DNA of 64,000 nucleotides from the NCBI GenBank assembly GCA_964007475.1, contig OZ023273.1, forward strand, positions 38,069,525 through 38,133,524, in the 5' to 3' direction. Positions within the stretch are counted from its first letter, which is position 1; each line of letters starts with the position of its first letter. Under the pieces are notes generated by a model. It saw only the letters and a program-made list of their open reading frames with translations, had not been told where the DNA came from and searched no databases. The translations under genes were made by a program, and so were the position numbers. Below, piece after piece: positions 49,441 through 58,979 of the stretch. Origin of the DNA: Hybos culiciformis. Taxonomy: Eukaryota; Arthropoda; Insecta; Diptera; Hybotidae.

Positions 49441-52400
49441 TTTAATTTGAATTACAACTCAGAACGCCTTACATACGAGACTTTTTATCAATCACTTTAA
49501 AAGAATGACCGTAATTAAAAAAAAAGAAGTTAAGAATAAAAATCAAAACCTTGTAGAAATTAATTTTATTCTGTACAAAAAATCTATTTTCTTTTTAATA
49601 AATTTTAATATTTTAGTAATAATTCACTTTAAATATTTTGAACTAGGTACATTTTTATTTATTTTTTATATTCAAACTTTGAATTAAAGTTAAATTAAAG
49701 CGATTATAATTTTCACATTATTCTATTACAAAAAAAAAACAAATATAATAGCACTAGAGATTAGATTTTTTGTATTCGTAAATAATGGCTTTTATTAGTG
49801 TTGGTTTTGGTATTTTCAAAAAAAAAAAAAAATTATTAATAGACATACCTACTTACCTAGTTGTATATTTAGTTTTTTAATTTATAAGTTTTTGTTTACA
49901 CAGTCACATAAAATCAAGTCATTTTATTATTTAGTCATTCTATGATATTTTTTTATTCTAAAACATTTAAAGGTGCGTGTGTTTCTATGAAACATAAATA
50001 TGTACATAAATAATTATTATATATAAATATATATTTTTTTTTTGTTATGGTTTCTCTTTTTGTAGTTATTACTTATGAGTTATGACGTAACAAAAATATG
50101 CTTCACTCAATATAATTTCTAAATAAATGATAATGAAGATGATTAACATAGAAGTTTCGTAAAAGAAAAAAATATGAGTTATCTTATGCGAAATTTAAAT
50201 CGTATCTTTGAAGCTGCGCTTTATTCAATGTTCAATTTTTTTCATAATAATTGAAAACTTAGCTTTAAATACCTACTTCAAACTTTAAAAATATTAAAAA
50301 GTTTAATAAAAATTTTTTAATCAATATATGTATCTAGTTTTATATCTGAAGTTTAAAATTTATACAGAATAATAATACAGGTTAAGGTTAATAAATACAA
50401 AACATTTTCTCACATGAAAAAAACGTATTATGTTTTTCAACATTTTATGTGTTTCCTTTTTAATCTTAAACTTTTCATAATCATCATAATATTAAATATA
50501 TATTATTAGATATATTATAAAGTTTTATTTTCTTTAAGAAATACAAAATATCTGCATTTATTATATGTGTTATATTTGAATATATAAAAAACAATAATGC
50601 TCCCAAAATATGGGTCAAACGTGCAGTTGTTAGTTTTTTTTATCTATTTAGAAAGAGAAAATAATGAGAAATCGTTTAAATTCATCTTGATTGATTTTGA
50701 TATTTAAAATTAGAATGTATTTTTTATTATATTTTTTTCTTATAAATATTAAATTGTGACATATTCATCTTTAGCTTTATTAACCTTTTACCACAACAAA
50801 TATCAACAAATATAAATGCAGTGCATATATTAAGTTCAATCAAATTTGGAAAAATGCTTTACTTATCAATTAAGTACTTTTAGAGACTTGAGCTTGATCG
50901 AAATGGATGATTAATGTTCATATCTTATGCATCAACTTTATATAATGTTTTAAATGGCTTTTACCGCTTTTAAAATTAAATTTTAAAAAGTTCTTCCAAA
51001 TATCGATATTGACGTTTGCCGTATTCTGTTTTCTTATGTAATAGATAAATTTTTTTGTTACAAAATAATAAAATTGAAACAAGAGCTTTTTTTTATGTTC
51101 TTGAAATACTTATTTGTTTTTGCTGCTCTAATTTTTTTAAGAAAATTTATTGAATAATCTGATGCATTTTGAGTGGTGAGAAAAAAAAAACTTTATTGAT
51201 GCGATAAAAAAATTAGAAAATGACATGAGAAGTTACAAATGATGATTAAAATTTTGATTGATTTTAAAATATTTATTATTTATGAATGTGGTTTTAAGTT
51301 TGACAAACATTTCTTAGAATTTCAAAAGATTCTATAAAGTAACTTTATTAATATCCAACACGACTTTCGAATATTGATTAAAAAAGAATACACAATACAG
51401 GAACATTCCAAATTTTAGTACTAGAGTTGCATAAGAAAAGGGTCCAAAGGATTAAATAAGATAATTAGAAAAGATAAGTAGATATTTTACGAAAAAGAGC
51501 GTTGTACACAATGAACTTATATAAAAGGAAAAGTAAATTATTCTTTTTACTATGAAAGCCGATGAAGTACCTATTTGGATTGTCAAAAAAAAAATCGGGA
51601 CTTAGAAACAAATTAAAAAACTTTATTTAAAGTTTACACTTCCTTTTATATAATCTTATTGATATCATTTATATATTTTCCCAACAATTTGTTTTTCTTT
51701 TGAAGAAAATAAAAAAAAAAAAAATACATTAAAAATTAAAAAAAAAAAAAATTGTAATGAGAGTAATTAGGCAATCTGATAACCGAGAGTGAAAGTTTTG
51801 TATTAATTTGTTTATTTTTTTTAGTAGATTATTTCAAAAATTTTAAATTTCAAAACTTTAGCCTTAAAATGTTTTTTCTATTGTTGTTGGCCTGCGTGTT
51901 GCCACTCTTAATAAATATAATACCGCGACATGATGCGAGTAGTTTCAGCAAAAAAAAAATTAATGTTCTTGATTCGTATGTTATCTGAAATTTGAATTCT
52001 GCATGTATAACCAAATCTCTACATAGTTATTTATTATTTTATAATTACAATACAAGTGCGAATAATATAAATGAGAAAAAATTCTGTAGCTATTGGATTA
52101 TGAAATTGTAATTCAAAAAATTTTAATCGTTGAAAAAGTTATTCAATTTAATAGTTAAATTTTTTGAACATACGTATGTAAATTTATGTGAACAAGACTT
52201 ATAAATTCATGTGTATTGAGTAAGAAATTTTATTATAAACCATAATATTATTCCAAGAGTTTCTTGCATTTCTTTTTTCTGTCTTCCAATTCCTAGTGTC
52301 ATAAAAAAAAATTGGTAATAATACTGTAGGTTTTAAAATACGGTACTAAGTAGATTAACTTATTCTCGTTAAAAATTATTATGTGCACATGGAATCAATA

Positions 52401-52563
52401 GCAGAAAATCTAATTTTAATTTCATTTCTTTTTCAATCTATAGAAAATTTTGACAAAATTATTATTTATTTTTAATTTATATCAAAGAAAAAACTAAATT
52501 ATAAGTTTGTACTTTTAAAATATATTTTTAATTTTTGATATATAATAAATAAATTCAAGTATT
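49441..52563. other. AT-rich spacer
   Basis: No gene is supported before the intronless CDS. Confidence 0.5.
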
Positions 52564-53499
52564 ATGACAGATCAACCTAATGAGGCAGTTATTGAAGATC
52601 CTTGGGCTCATTTACCCGAGCGTTGGCGTCGATGGAATGAGTGGGTGGAGAAAAATGCAAAACCAAAACAAGTTAAAATAAAAATAAGAAAACGGAAACC
52701 GACTAGATTTCAAAAGCATGGTCCAATGAATGAAAAAGATTGGGCTAGATTTAGAAAATGGAGCGCATTTAAAGCCTTATCTTTACGCGAATTAAAAATA
52801 AAACGAAAACAAATAGCTGAAGACAGAGCTCGATATGCCGCCAAAAAGGCCGCACTCCAATTGGGGACTTCAGATCCTAAAAATCAAAAATCTTTACCTG
52901 TTATTCGGCCTCAAGTAGATATGTACAGAATTAATGAATTAGCCGTCCAAAGAAAATATAAAAGGAATGTAAAATTTATTCCTAAACCACCACCAGTGTA
53001 CACTTATATGCCTAACGTCCGTAAAGATACCGATCCACCACTTAAATTTAAAATAAGAACATTCCCGGGTATTGAAATACCAAAAGTATTTTATACTCTC
53101 GAAGCGGAGTTAGATTTCTGGCGCAATATTGAATACTACAAGAATCCACATGCCTTATGTAGTAAAGGGAGAAAAAAAAGTAATCTAGCAGAACCAAGGG
53201 CATGGCCACCAAAACAACATTGTAAATTTACTTTCTTCCTCCCCCCGAAAAGAAAAAAAATGAGTAAAGGACATTGGGAGAGGCATTTGAAATATTTGGA
53301 AGATTACTTAGCAAAACCGAAAATCAGATGCGATCCTCCAGAACCTTGTGGACCCTTCAGAAAAAAGCGACCAATGTGCGCTCTATGGAGAATGATAAAC
53401 AGGTTGTCAATGCCGAAGGGAATGGACTGTACTCAAGTTAAGCAATCAAAAGGCAAAAATTGTAAGAAAAAGCATAAAAAATGTGAGACAAAAGAATAA
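52564..53499 (+). CDS. Intronless basic protein with THEG-like repeats
   Basis: The protein has 311 residues, is rich in Lys and Arg, and has no signal peptide or membrane segment. The ATG follows an A/T-rich leader. A W-rich start (WAHLPERWRRWNEWVEK, 14-30) is followed by a basic stretch (32-90). Four short repeats of the testicular haploid expressed (THEG) type, about LxxPK with upstream spacing, then appear: RINELAVQRK (122-131), SNLAEPRAWP (206-215), LEDYLAKPK (245-253) and MINRLSMPK (277-285). Cys residues cluster in the C-terminal third, ending in a Lys-rich tail. THEG proteins are spermatid-expressed in animals; a sperm role is inferred. Codon use is normal and GC is higher than in the flanks. 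One exon could mean retroposition. The family call is moderate; the gene itself is convincing. Confidence 0.85.
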   Translation: MTDQPNEAVIEDPWAHLPERWRRWNEWVEKNAKPKQVKIKIRKRKPTRFQKHGPMNEKDWARFRKWSAFKALSLRELKIKRKQIAEDRARYAAKKAALQLGTSDPKNQKSLPVIRPQVDMYRINELAVQRKYKRNVKFIPKPPPVYTYMPNVRKDTDPPLKFKIRTFPGIEIPKVFYTLEAELDFWRNIEYYKNPHALCSKGRKKSNLAEPRAWPPKQHCKFTFFLPPKRKKMSKGHWERHLKYLEDYLAKPKIRCDPPEPCGPFRKKRPMCALWRMINRLSMPKGMDCTQVKQSKGKNCKKKHKKCETKE

Positions 53500-53582
53500 A
53501 CTCTTTAGGGTACTTTTATTTTTTGAAGGCATTTAAATTATTACTTAAGATGAGATATTATTATTTTATTTGGTAAATTTTT

Positions 53583-53588
53583 AATAAA
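53583..53588 (+). promoter_or_regulatory. Polyadenylation signal AATAAA
   Basis: Lies 84 bases after the stop of the THEG-like gene. Another AATAAA (53495-53500) overlaps the stop codon itself, but is too early to be the main signal unless the message ends almost at the stop. Confidence 0.5.
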
Positions 53589-53650
53589 AAAAATGTTGTG
53601 ATCATACATAAAAAATCTGTTATTTTATTTTAATATGTATATTAATTGCC

Positions 53651-53799
53651 ACTCTAATCCCTGCCCAGACGTGAGCAGGTAAAGTCGAGAACACCATCCG
53701 TTATGGTTTATGTTAAAAAAAAGTTTGTAAGATGGATGCCGATTTAGACATACAATTTTTTACGTCGACATTTTTATAAATTAGTAAATTTAGAGTGGT
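53651..53799. repeat. Weak short inverted repeat
   Basis: CCACTCTAA near 53650 and TTTAGAGTGG near 53790 are inverted around about 130 bases with a GC-elevated interior. It may be a small degenerate element. Confidence 0.3.
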
Positions 53800-53867
53800 G
53801 TTTTCGTTCAAATAGATTTTTGTACAATACATTTATAAATTTTGTGCAGTATATGAAAAATATTAAA

Positions 53868-54258
53868 TGGTGAGACGAATTATCGCATAATGTCATAACA
53901 TATAAAAAAATACGAATTATCACATAAAAGTCGATTTGTATGAGATTATGCAGTAATTCATTTAAAAGCGAATTATCACATAAAACCAAAATGAATTTGA
54001 AATTAAATGAATTATCTCATAAATTTTATGTGATAATTCGTTTTTAAATGAATTAGTGCATAAAATTTACGTTAAAATTTTTTTATGCGATCATTCGTTT
54101 TAGAATTTATGTGCTATTTCGTTTTCAAATGAATTATCACATAAAAACCAAAAACACATTTTATGTGATAATTCGTTTTTTTACGAATTAGTGCATAAAT
54201 TTTAAAAATGCAGATTTATGCGCTAATTCGTATTCAAACGAATTAGTGCACAAATAAT
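53868..54258. mobile_element. Truncated arm of the modular foldback family
   Basis: Begins ACGAATTATCGCATAATGTC, like the terminus of the neighbouring full element. It is composed of alternating modules GAATTATCACATAAAA and GAATTAGTGCATAA in both orientations. It stops where the next element's GGCTCCGT terminus begins, so it is probably a partial copy interrupted by, or fused to, that element. Confidence 0.6.
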
Positions 54259-54429
54259 GGCTCCGTCAATTATCGCATAATGACATATCACATAATTTTT
54301 AAAATGAATTATCACATAATTTTTTTATAAGATAATTCATGTACTTCCAATAATTACCGCGTACCATTCGCTTCGCGCGAAGCGCGGCAAAAAAAAGCCC
54401 TAGGGGGCGGCGGCCGTCCCCCGTTCCCC

Positions 54430-54550
54430 GAAACACTTTTTCCACATAAAATAGGCCAAATCGGGTAAAAGAGAAAGTTGTCCGCACAAAATGTATGAAA
54501 AAGAAATTGTGGATGATAGAGGACCGCTACCGCGTCCCATTCGCTTCGCG
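54430..54550 (+). repeat. Internal cassette, copy 1 (direct orientation)
   Basis: From GAAACACTTTTTCCACATAA to the GATAGAGGACCGCTACCGCG region, ending at CCCATTCGCTTCGCG. The same sequence lies in the same orientation at 56106-56228, although the surrounding arms are inverted. A GC-rich block (GGCGGCCGTCCCCCGTTCCC) precedes this copy. Confidence 0.85.
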
Positions 54551-55002
54551 CGAAGCGCTCCAAAAAAAGAAAAAAAGTTTTGCCTTTTGCAAATAAAATA
54601 GGGCAATATATCAGAACAATCGGAGGTATGCGCTTTTCGTAAGCTTATCCGATAATTCGTTTTAAATGAATTAGTGCATAATCTCATACAAACCAATTTT
54701 TATTTGATAATTCGTATTTTTTTATATGTTTTTATGAACTAATAAAAAAAATAGTATTCAAAACAATAAAATATTATCTAAATTCAGTTTCGCTACCTTT
54801 TTATATTTAAAATATTTTTTTTTATACTTTTCTTATATATTGCATAAAAATTATTTTTTTGTTTTTTTTTTTAAGTTTTGTAATCTAGCTTTCATAAACT
54901 TATAGTTCCTAATTAAATAAAATTGAACGTAATTATTACTTAAAATCGAGTGGCTGCGACTAGAATTTGGGTGGCTTAGAATAGGAGAAAATAGGTTGCA
55001 GG

Positions 55003-55688
55003 AAAATATTGCAGACAAATGTTGCAGCAACATGTTGCAGCAAAATGTTGCAGGAAAATGTTGCAGGAAAATGTTGCAGACAAATGTTGCAGCAAATTGT
55101 TGCAGCTAAATGTTGCAGACAAATGTTAGACAAATGTTGCAGCAACATGTTGCAGCGACATGTTGCAGCAAAATTTTGCAGGTAAATGTTGCAGGAAAAT
55201 GTTGCAGACAAATGTTGCTGGAAAATGTTGCAGGAAAATGTTGCAGACAAATGTTGCAGCATAATGTTCTCTACAACATGTTGCAGGAAAATGTTGCAGG
55301 AAAATGTTGCAGACAAATGTTACAGCAACATGTTGCAGCAACATGTTGCAGCAACATGTTGCAGCAAAATGTTCTCTGCAACATTTGCGGCGGCCGTCCC
55401 CCGTTCCCCGAAACATTTTCCACATAAAAGAAAAATGTTGCAGCAAAATGTTGCAGACAAATATTGCAGCAACATGTTGCATTATTTCTCATTTTGCTGC
55501 AACATTTCTCTGCAACATTTTCCTGCAACATGTTGCTGCATCATTTTGCTGCATCATTTTGCTGCAACATATCTGTGCAACATTTTGCTGCAACATTTTC
55601 CTGGAACATTTTTCTGCAACATTTTGCTGCAACATGTTAATGCAACATTTGTCTGCAACATTTTCCTGCAATATTTTCCTGCAACCTA
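55003..55688. repeat. TGTTGCAG minisatellite with central strand switch
   Basis: Units of about 12-13 bases (TGTTGCAGGAAAA, TGTTGCAGACAAA, TGTTGCAGCAACA) run on the plus strand to about 55485. Units of the complement (CTGCAACATTT) then run to 55688. The array is itself an inverted repeat centred near TTATTTCTCATTTTG. A GC-rich block at 55388-55414 (GCGGCCGTCCCCCGTTCCCC) interrupts it. All the 60-170-codon frames here, on both strands, are translations of the repeat and are not genes. Confidence 0.92.
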
Positions 55689-56105
55689 TTTTCTCCTATT
55701 CTAAGCCGCATCCACTCGATTTTAAGTAATAATTACGTTCAATTTTATTTAATTAGGAACTATAAGTTCATAAAAGCTAGATTAGAAAATTTAAAAAAAC
55801 ACAAAAAAATAATTTTTATGCAATATATAAGAAAAATATAAAAAAAAATATTTTAAATATAAAAAGGTAGCGAAACTGAATTTAGATAATATTTTATTGT
55901 TTTGAATACTATTTTTTTTATTAGTTCATAAAAACATATAAAAAAATACGAATTATCAAATAAAAATTGGTTTGTATGAGATTATGCACTAATTCATTTA
56001 AAACGAATTATCGGATAAGCTTACGAAAAGCGCATACCTCCGATTGTTCTGAAATATTGCGCTATTTTATTTGGAAAAAGCAAAAGAAAAAGCCCTAGGG
56101 GGTTC

Positions 56106-56228
56106 GAAACACTTTTTCCACATAAAATAGGCCAAATCGGGTAAAAGAGAAAGTTGTCCGCACAAAATGTATGAAAAAGAAATTGTGGATGATAGAGGAC
56201 CGCTACCGCGACCCATTCGCTTCGCTCC
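56106..56228 (+). repeat. Internal cassette, copy 2 (direct orientation)
   Basis: Matches 54430-54550 in the same orientation with very few differences. The GC-rich block before it is reduced to GGGGGTTC, and the CGCTTCGCGCGAAGCG palindrome after it is truncated to CGCTTCGCTCC. Sequences on either side of this copy (about 55995-56070 and 56254-56320) are inverted relative to each other, so it sits in a nested palindrome. Confidence 0.85.
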
Positions 56229-56766
56229 AAAAAAAGAAAATAATTTTGCCTTTTCCAAATAAAATAGGGTAATATTTCAGAAAAATCGGAGGTATGCGCT
56301 TTTCGTAAGCTTATCCGATAATTCGTTTTAAATGAATTAGTGCATAATCACATACAAACCAATTTTTATGTGATAATTCGTCTTTTTTTATATGTTTTTA
56401 TGCACTAATTCATTTTAAAATTAATTAGCTCATAAAATATGAAAATATAAATTTATATGCTATTACATTTTCAAACGAATTAGTGCATAAATAGTGAAAA
56501 ATAATTTTTATGTGATAATTCACTTCAAAATGAATTAGTGCATAAATTTTTCGTTCGAATTTTTTTATGAGATAATTCATTTTTTAATTTATGTACTAAT
56601 TCATTTTAAAATGAATTATCACATAAAAATAATTTTTTATGAGATAATTCATTTTTCAATTTATGTGCTATTTCGTTTTTAAATGAATTATCTCATAAAA
56701 AAAATTTATGCGATAAGTCATTTTAAAAATTATGTGATATGACATTATGCGATAATTCACGGAGCC

Positions 56767-58367
56767 TATTAAATATACTAGTCACTTCTAAGAGCCAAAT
56801 GTCTATCAAAACTTGTTTTGAAGAAGTTAGTAAAATCTTAAAATGTTTTTATTAATGTTATTGGTGTTAGTGAAAATTTAAATATTTTTTTTTAGTACGC
56901 CTTACAAATCGACACCTATGGGTTTTTTTATCTTGTAGCTAAGCCGATTTAAAATGTTAAGCTACGCTAATTTTCATTTAAACCTAAAATTCGTCGAATT
57001 ATTGAAAAAAGGTTTAAAAATGTTTGTTTCTGACAAAATAAAAATCTAATTATAAAAATGAAAATTCCGTGGTTTTTTGTTTCTTTGCTTTCAATCACGC
57101 CTAAACTGCTAGTCCGAGATGGTTACAGATCCGATGATGGAGACTACTTTCGAACCGGTTTTGAAATTTAGTAAGACTGTAATAAGACGACTTTGACTTG
57201 CCAGTGGCAAACATTGTTATAGTATAATTTGAAAAAATCCTTACAAAAAATACATAGTCCAAATTTTTAATCACTTTAAAAAAAAGACATTAAAGAAATA
57301 AAAAATAATTTTTTTTAATGGTTTTTATTGAATTATCGGGCATCAACAACTGTGAAATTGTTATTTAAAACACATTTTGTATTTTGAATAACTATTTTAT
57401 TTTATGTATGCAATATTTCGGAGACATTTTTTAGCCCTATCATCAGACTAATGTTTATATGCAGTTACAAAATAAAATATAAAACATAACATTTTTAAAC
57501 TATATAACAAGAAATTAAGTTACAAACTTTTTAATATAAAATTAAACAAAATTAAAATGATTTTAACAAAATACAAAAATTAAAATTACGAAAAAACAAA
57601 AATAAAAACTTTTTCATTATATCATCAAATCAATGCATCAAATTATAAATAAATACATTAAAAAAATATAATGACAATAAAACATGTACGAGCCATGCAT
57701 CATAAGACCTCGTACGGGTTTTTTTTTGGTTTTGTTCTACTTTTTTCTAGTTTTCTCCAGTTTTGTATTTTTTTCATTTAAACAAACCTTTTTTTAGGAG
57801 TTTTTGGTCTTTATAAAAAAAATTTTTTTAAGTTAAATTTTGTGAAAAAAATATTTTCCAATAGTGTACTTTTTCAACTTTTTTTTTGGGCATCGCAGAA
57901 ATTTTCGAAAGATGCAGTTTGAAGGGCATTTGGGAGTAGTTAATTTCAGCTTTTTGGTTTTTGTCGATAAAATAAAGGAGAGAGTCAAAAACGCCTTTGA
58001 AATTCCAAAAAACAGGTAAAAATTGCTATTTTTCGCGTTTTTGGCCTGTTTTTTAAAATTTCATTCAAATATCAAGCGAGCGTATTATTATCTCGCGGTT
58101 TGTTGATTTTACTTTGCGTGGCGCATCAATATTTTGACTATTGATTTTGACATTCTGCTACCCTTTTCACATTTTGATTTCCATTTTAATCGGTCACTTT
58201 TATTTTGTGTATATACACGATAAAGCAGTTCTATTTATTTTAAGATCTATTCTTTAACTAAAAACTAAATAACCCACATTTATTTTATTACACTATGTAT
58301 ATGTATATACATAATATCTTAATTTTATGTTAATTGATTATTTAATTTTATTCACAATTTATTTTAA
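56767..58367. other. Transposon-debris region
   Basis: No gene. Contains two candidate hammerhead-like relics (57130-57165 and 57410-57455), a GTACGAG/CTCGTAC stem followed by a T-run near 57686-57728, and an inverted stretch around CAAAAACGCCTTTGAAATTC (about 57987-58065). Confidence 0.45.
57410..57455 (-). ncRNA. Degenerate hammerhead-like motif (candidate)
   Basis: On the minus strand CTGATGA is followed about 20 bases later by GTCTCCGAAA, the spacing of hammerhead core boxes around stem II. The left stem strand (AGGGCT) only partly matches GTCTCC, and a convincing stem I or cleavage triplet was not found. A related plus-strand fragment at about 57136, CGATGATGGAGACTACTTTC followed by GAACCGG, carries the missing complementary GGAGAC. 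This suggests both derive from one family, possibly Penelope-like elements, which are known to carry hammerheads. Confidence 0.25.
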
Positions 58368-58773
58368 TTAAAGTTCAATTCACACATATCATATCAGTCA
58401 CGACAAGTCACCGTCACGTCACCGGCACGTCATTTCAGTCAAAAAAAATATCGTTCCTTGTAATTTAAATGTACTGCCTACACCCATCCGGCGCCGTCAC
58501 GTCACCGAACCATCAGTCATCCCACTGTCAACGAGCCGTCAAAATTAAATTACTTTCCGACGATATTTTTTTTTTTGACTGACGGCATTTTTGAAATTGA
58601 AAACAAAACAAACAAAACAAAGTTTTTATTTTTTATTTTGTACCTAAAAAAACAGGACGGAACGGTGACGTGACTGAAGTGTGTAGACACAGGTCAAGAT
58701 ATTAACGGATATTTGACGGTGACGGAACGGAGACGGAACTTTGACGTGACTGATATGTATGAATCAACCTTAA
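58368..58773. mobile_element. piggyBac-like MITE with TTAA flanks
   Basis: Flanked by TTAA at 58368-58371 and 58770-58773, the target duplicated by piggyBac transposases. The left end is AGTTCAATTCACACATATCA; the right end, reverse-complemented, is GGTTGATTCATACATATCAG. Inside, both sides carry CACGTCACCG-type and ACGGAACGG-type words in inverted orientation. GC-rich relative to its surroundings. No coding capacity. Confidence 0.7.
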
Positions 58774-58880
58774 ATGTATTTTGTATTTTCTAGAAAATTA
58801 CATAAAAAATAACCAGTAAAAAAAAATTAATATCGGAAAAACAAAAATTTGTGTTTTCTTTTAACATCTCAATTTAATTT

Positions 58881-58906
58881 AAGGTTAGGTTAGGTTAGGT
58901 TAGGTT
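58881..58906 (-). repeat. Telomere-type (CCTAA)n tail of the LINE
   Basis: Four to five tandem TTAGG units on the plus strand read (CCTAA)n on the retrotransposon strand and lie exactly at its 3' end. TTAGG is the canonical insect telomere repeat. Confidence 0.85.
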
Positions 58907-58979
58907 GTAGCGAGTCGAAAATACCTAGATCTCCTTGCACCTAAGTAATTTACCCGTTGTACTGCCCTACCCGATGGCC

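Larger units (their letters stand above)
54259..56766. mobile_element. 2.5-kb modular foldback element
   Basis: The left terminus GGCTCCGTCAATTATCGCAT and the reverse-complemented right terminus GGCTCCGTGAATTATCGCAT continue as matching arms through ATAATG, CATATCACATAATTTTTAAA and beyond. The arms hold many short modules (ACGAATTATCACATAAAA-type). A cassette of over 100 bases follows, then AT-rich arms (54720-55015 against 55680-55940) and a core of TGTTGCAG minisatellite. No transposase frame exists; all open frames inside are repeat-driven. The organisation recalls Drosophila Foldback/Galileo elements, whose long inverted repeats are internally repetitive, but relationship is inferred from architecture only. 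No clear target duplication is visible. Confidence 0.8.

Noticed and set aside
54299..54696. Overlapping minus-strand frames in the foldback cassette
   Set aside because: The same peptide words recur in the second cassette copy. They overlap in several frames and have no domain, so they are repeat-driven.
55110..55729. Several 60-172-codon open frames on both strands in the minisatellite
   Set aside because: They are translations of TGTTGCAG repeats (Leu-Gln-Cys-Asn periodicity in every frame) and mirror each other across the palindrome.
57410..57455. Calling an active hammerhead ribozyme
   Set aside because: Stem II is only partly paired and stems I/III and the cleavage site are not convincing, so it is kept as a candidate relic only.
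58881..58906. Interpreting TTAGG units as a true telomere or chromosome end
   Set aside because: Only four to five units, located internally and precisely at a LINE 3' end, with ordinary sequence on both sides.
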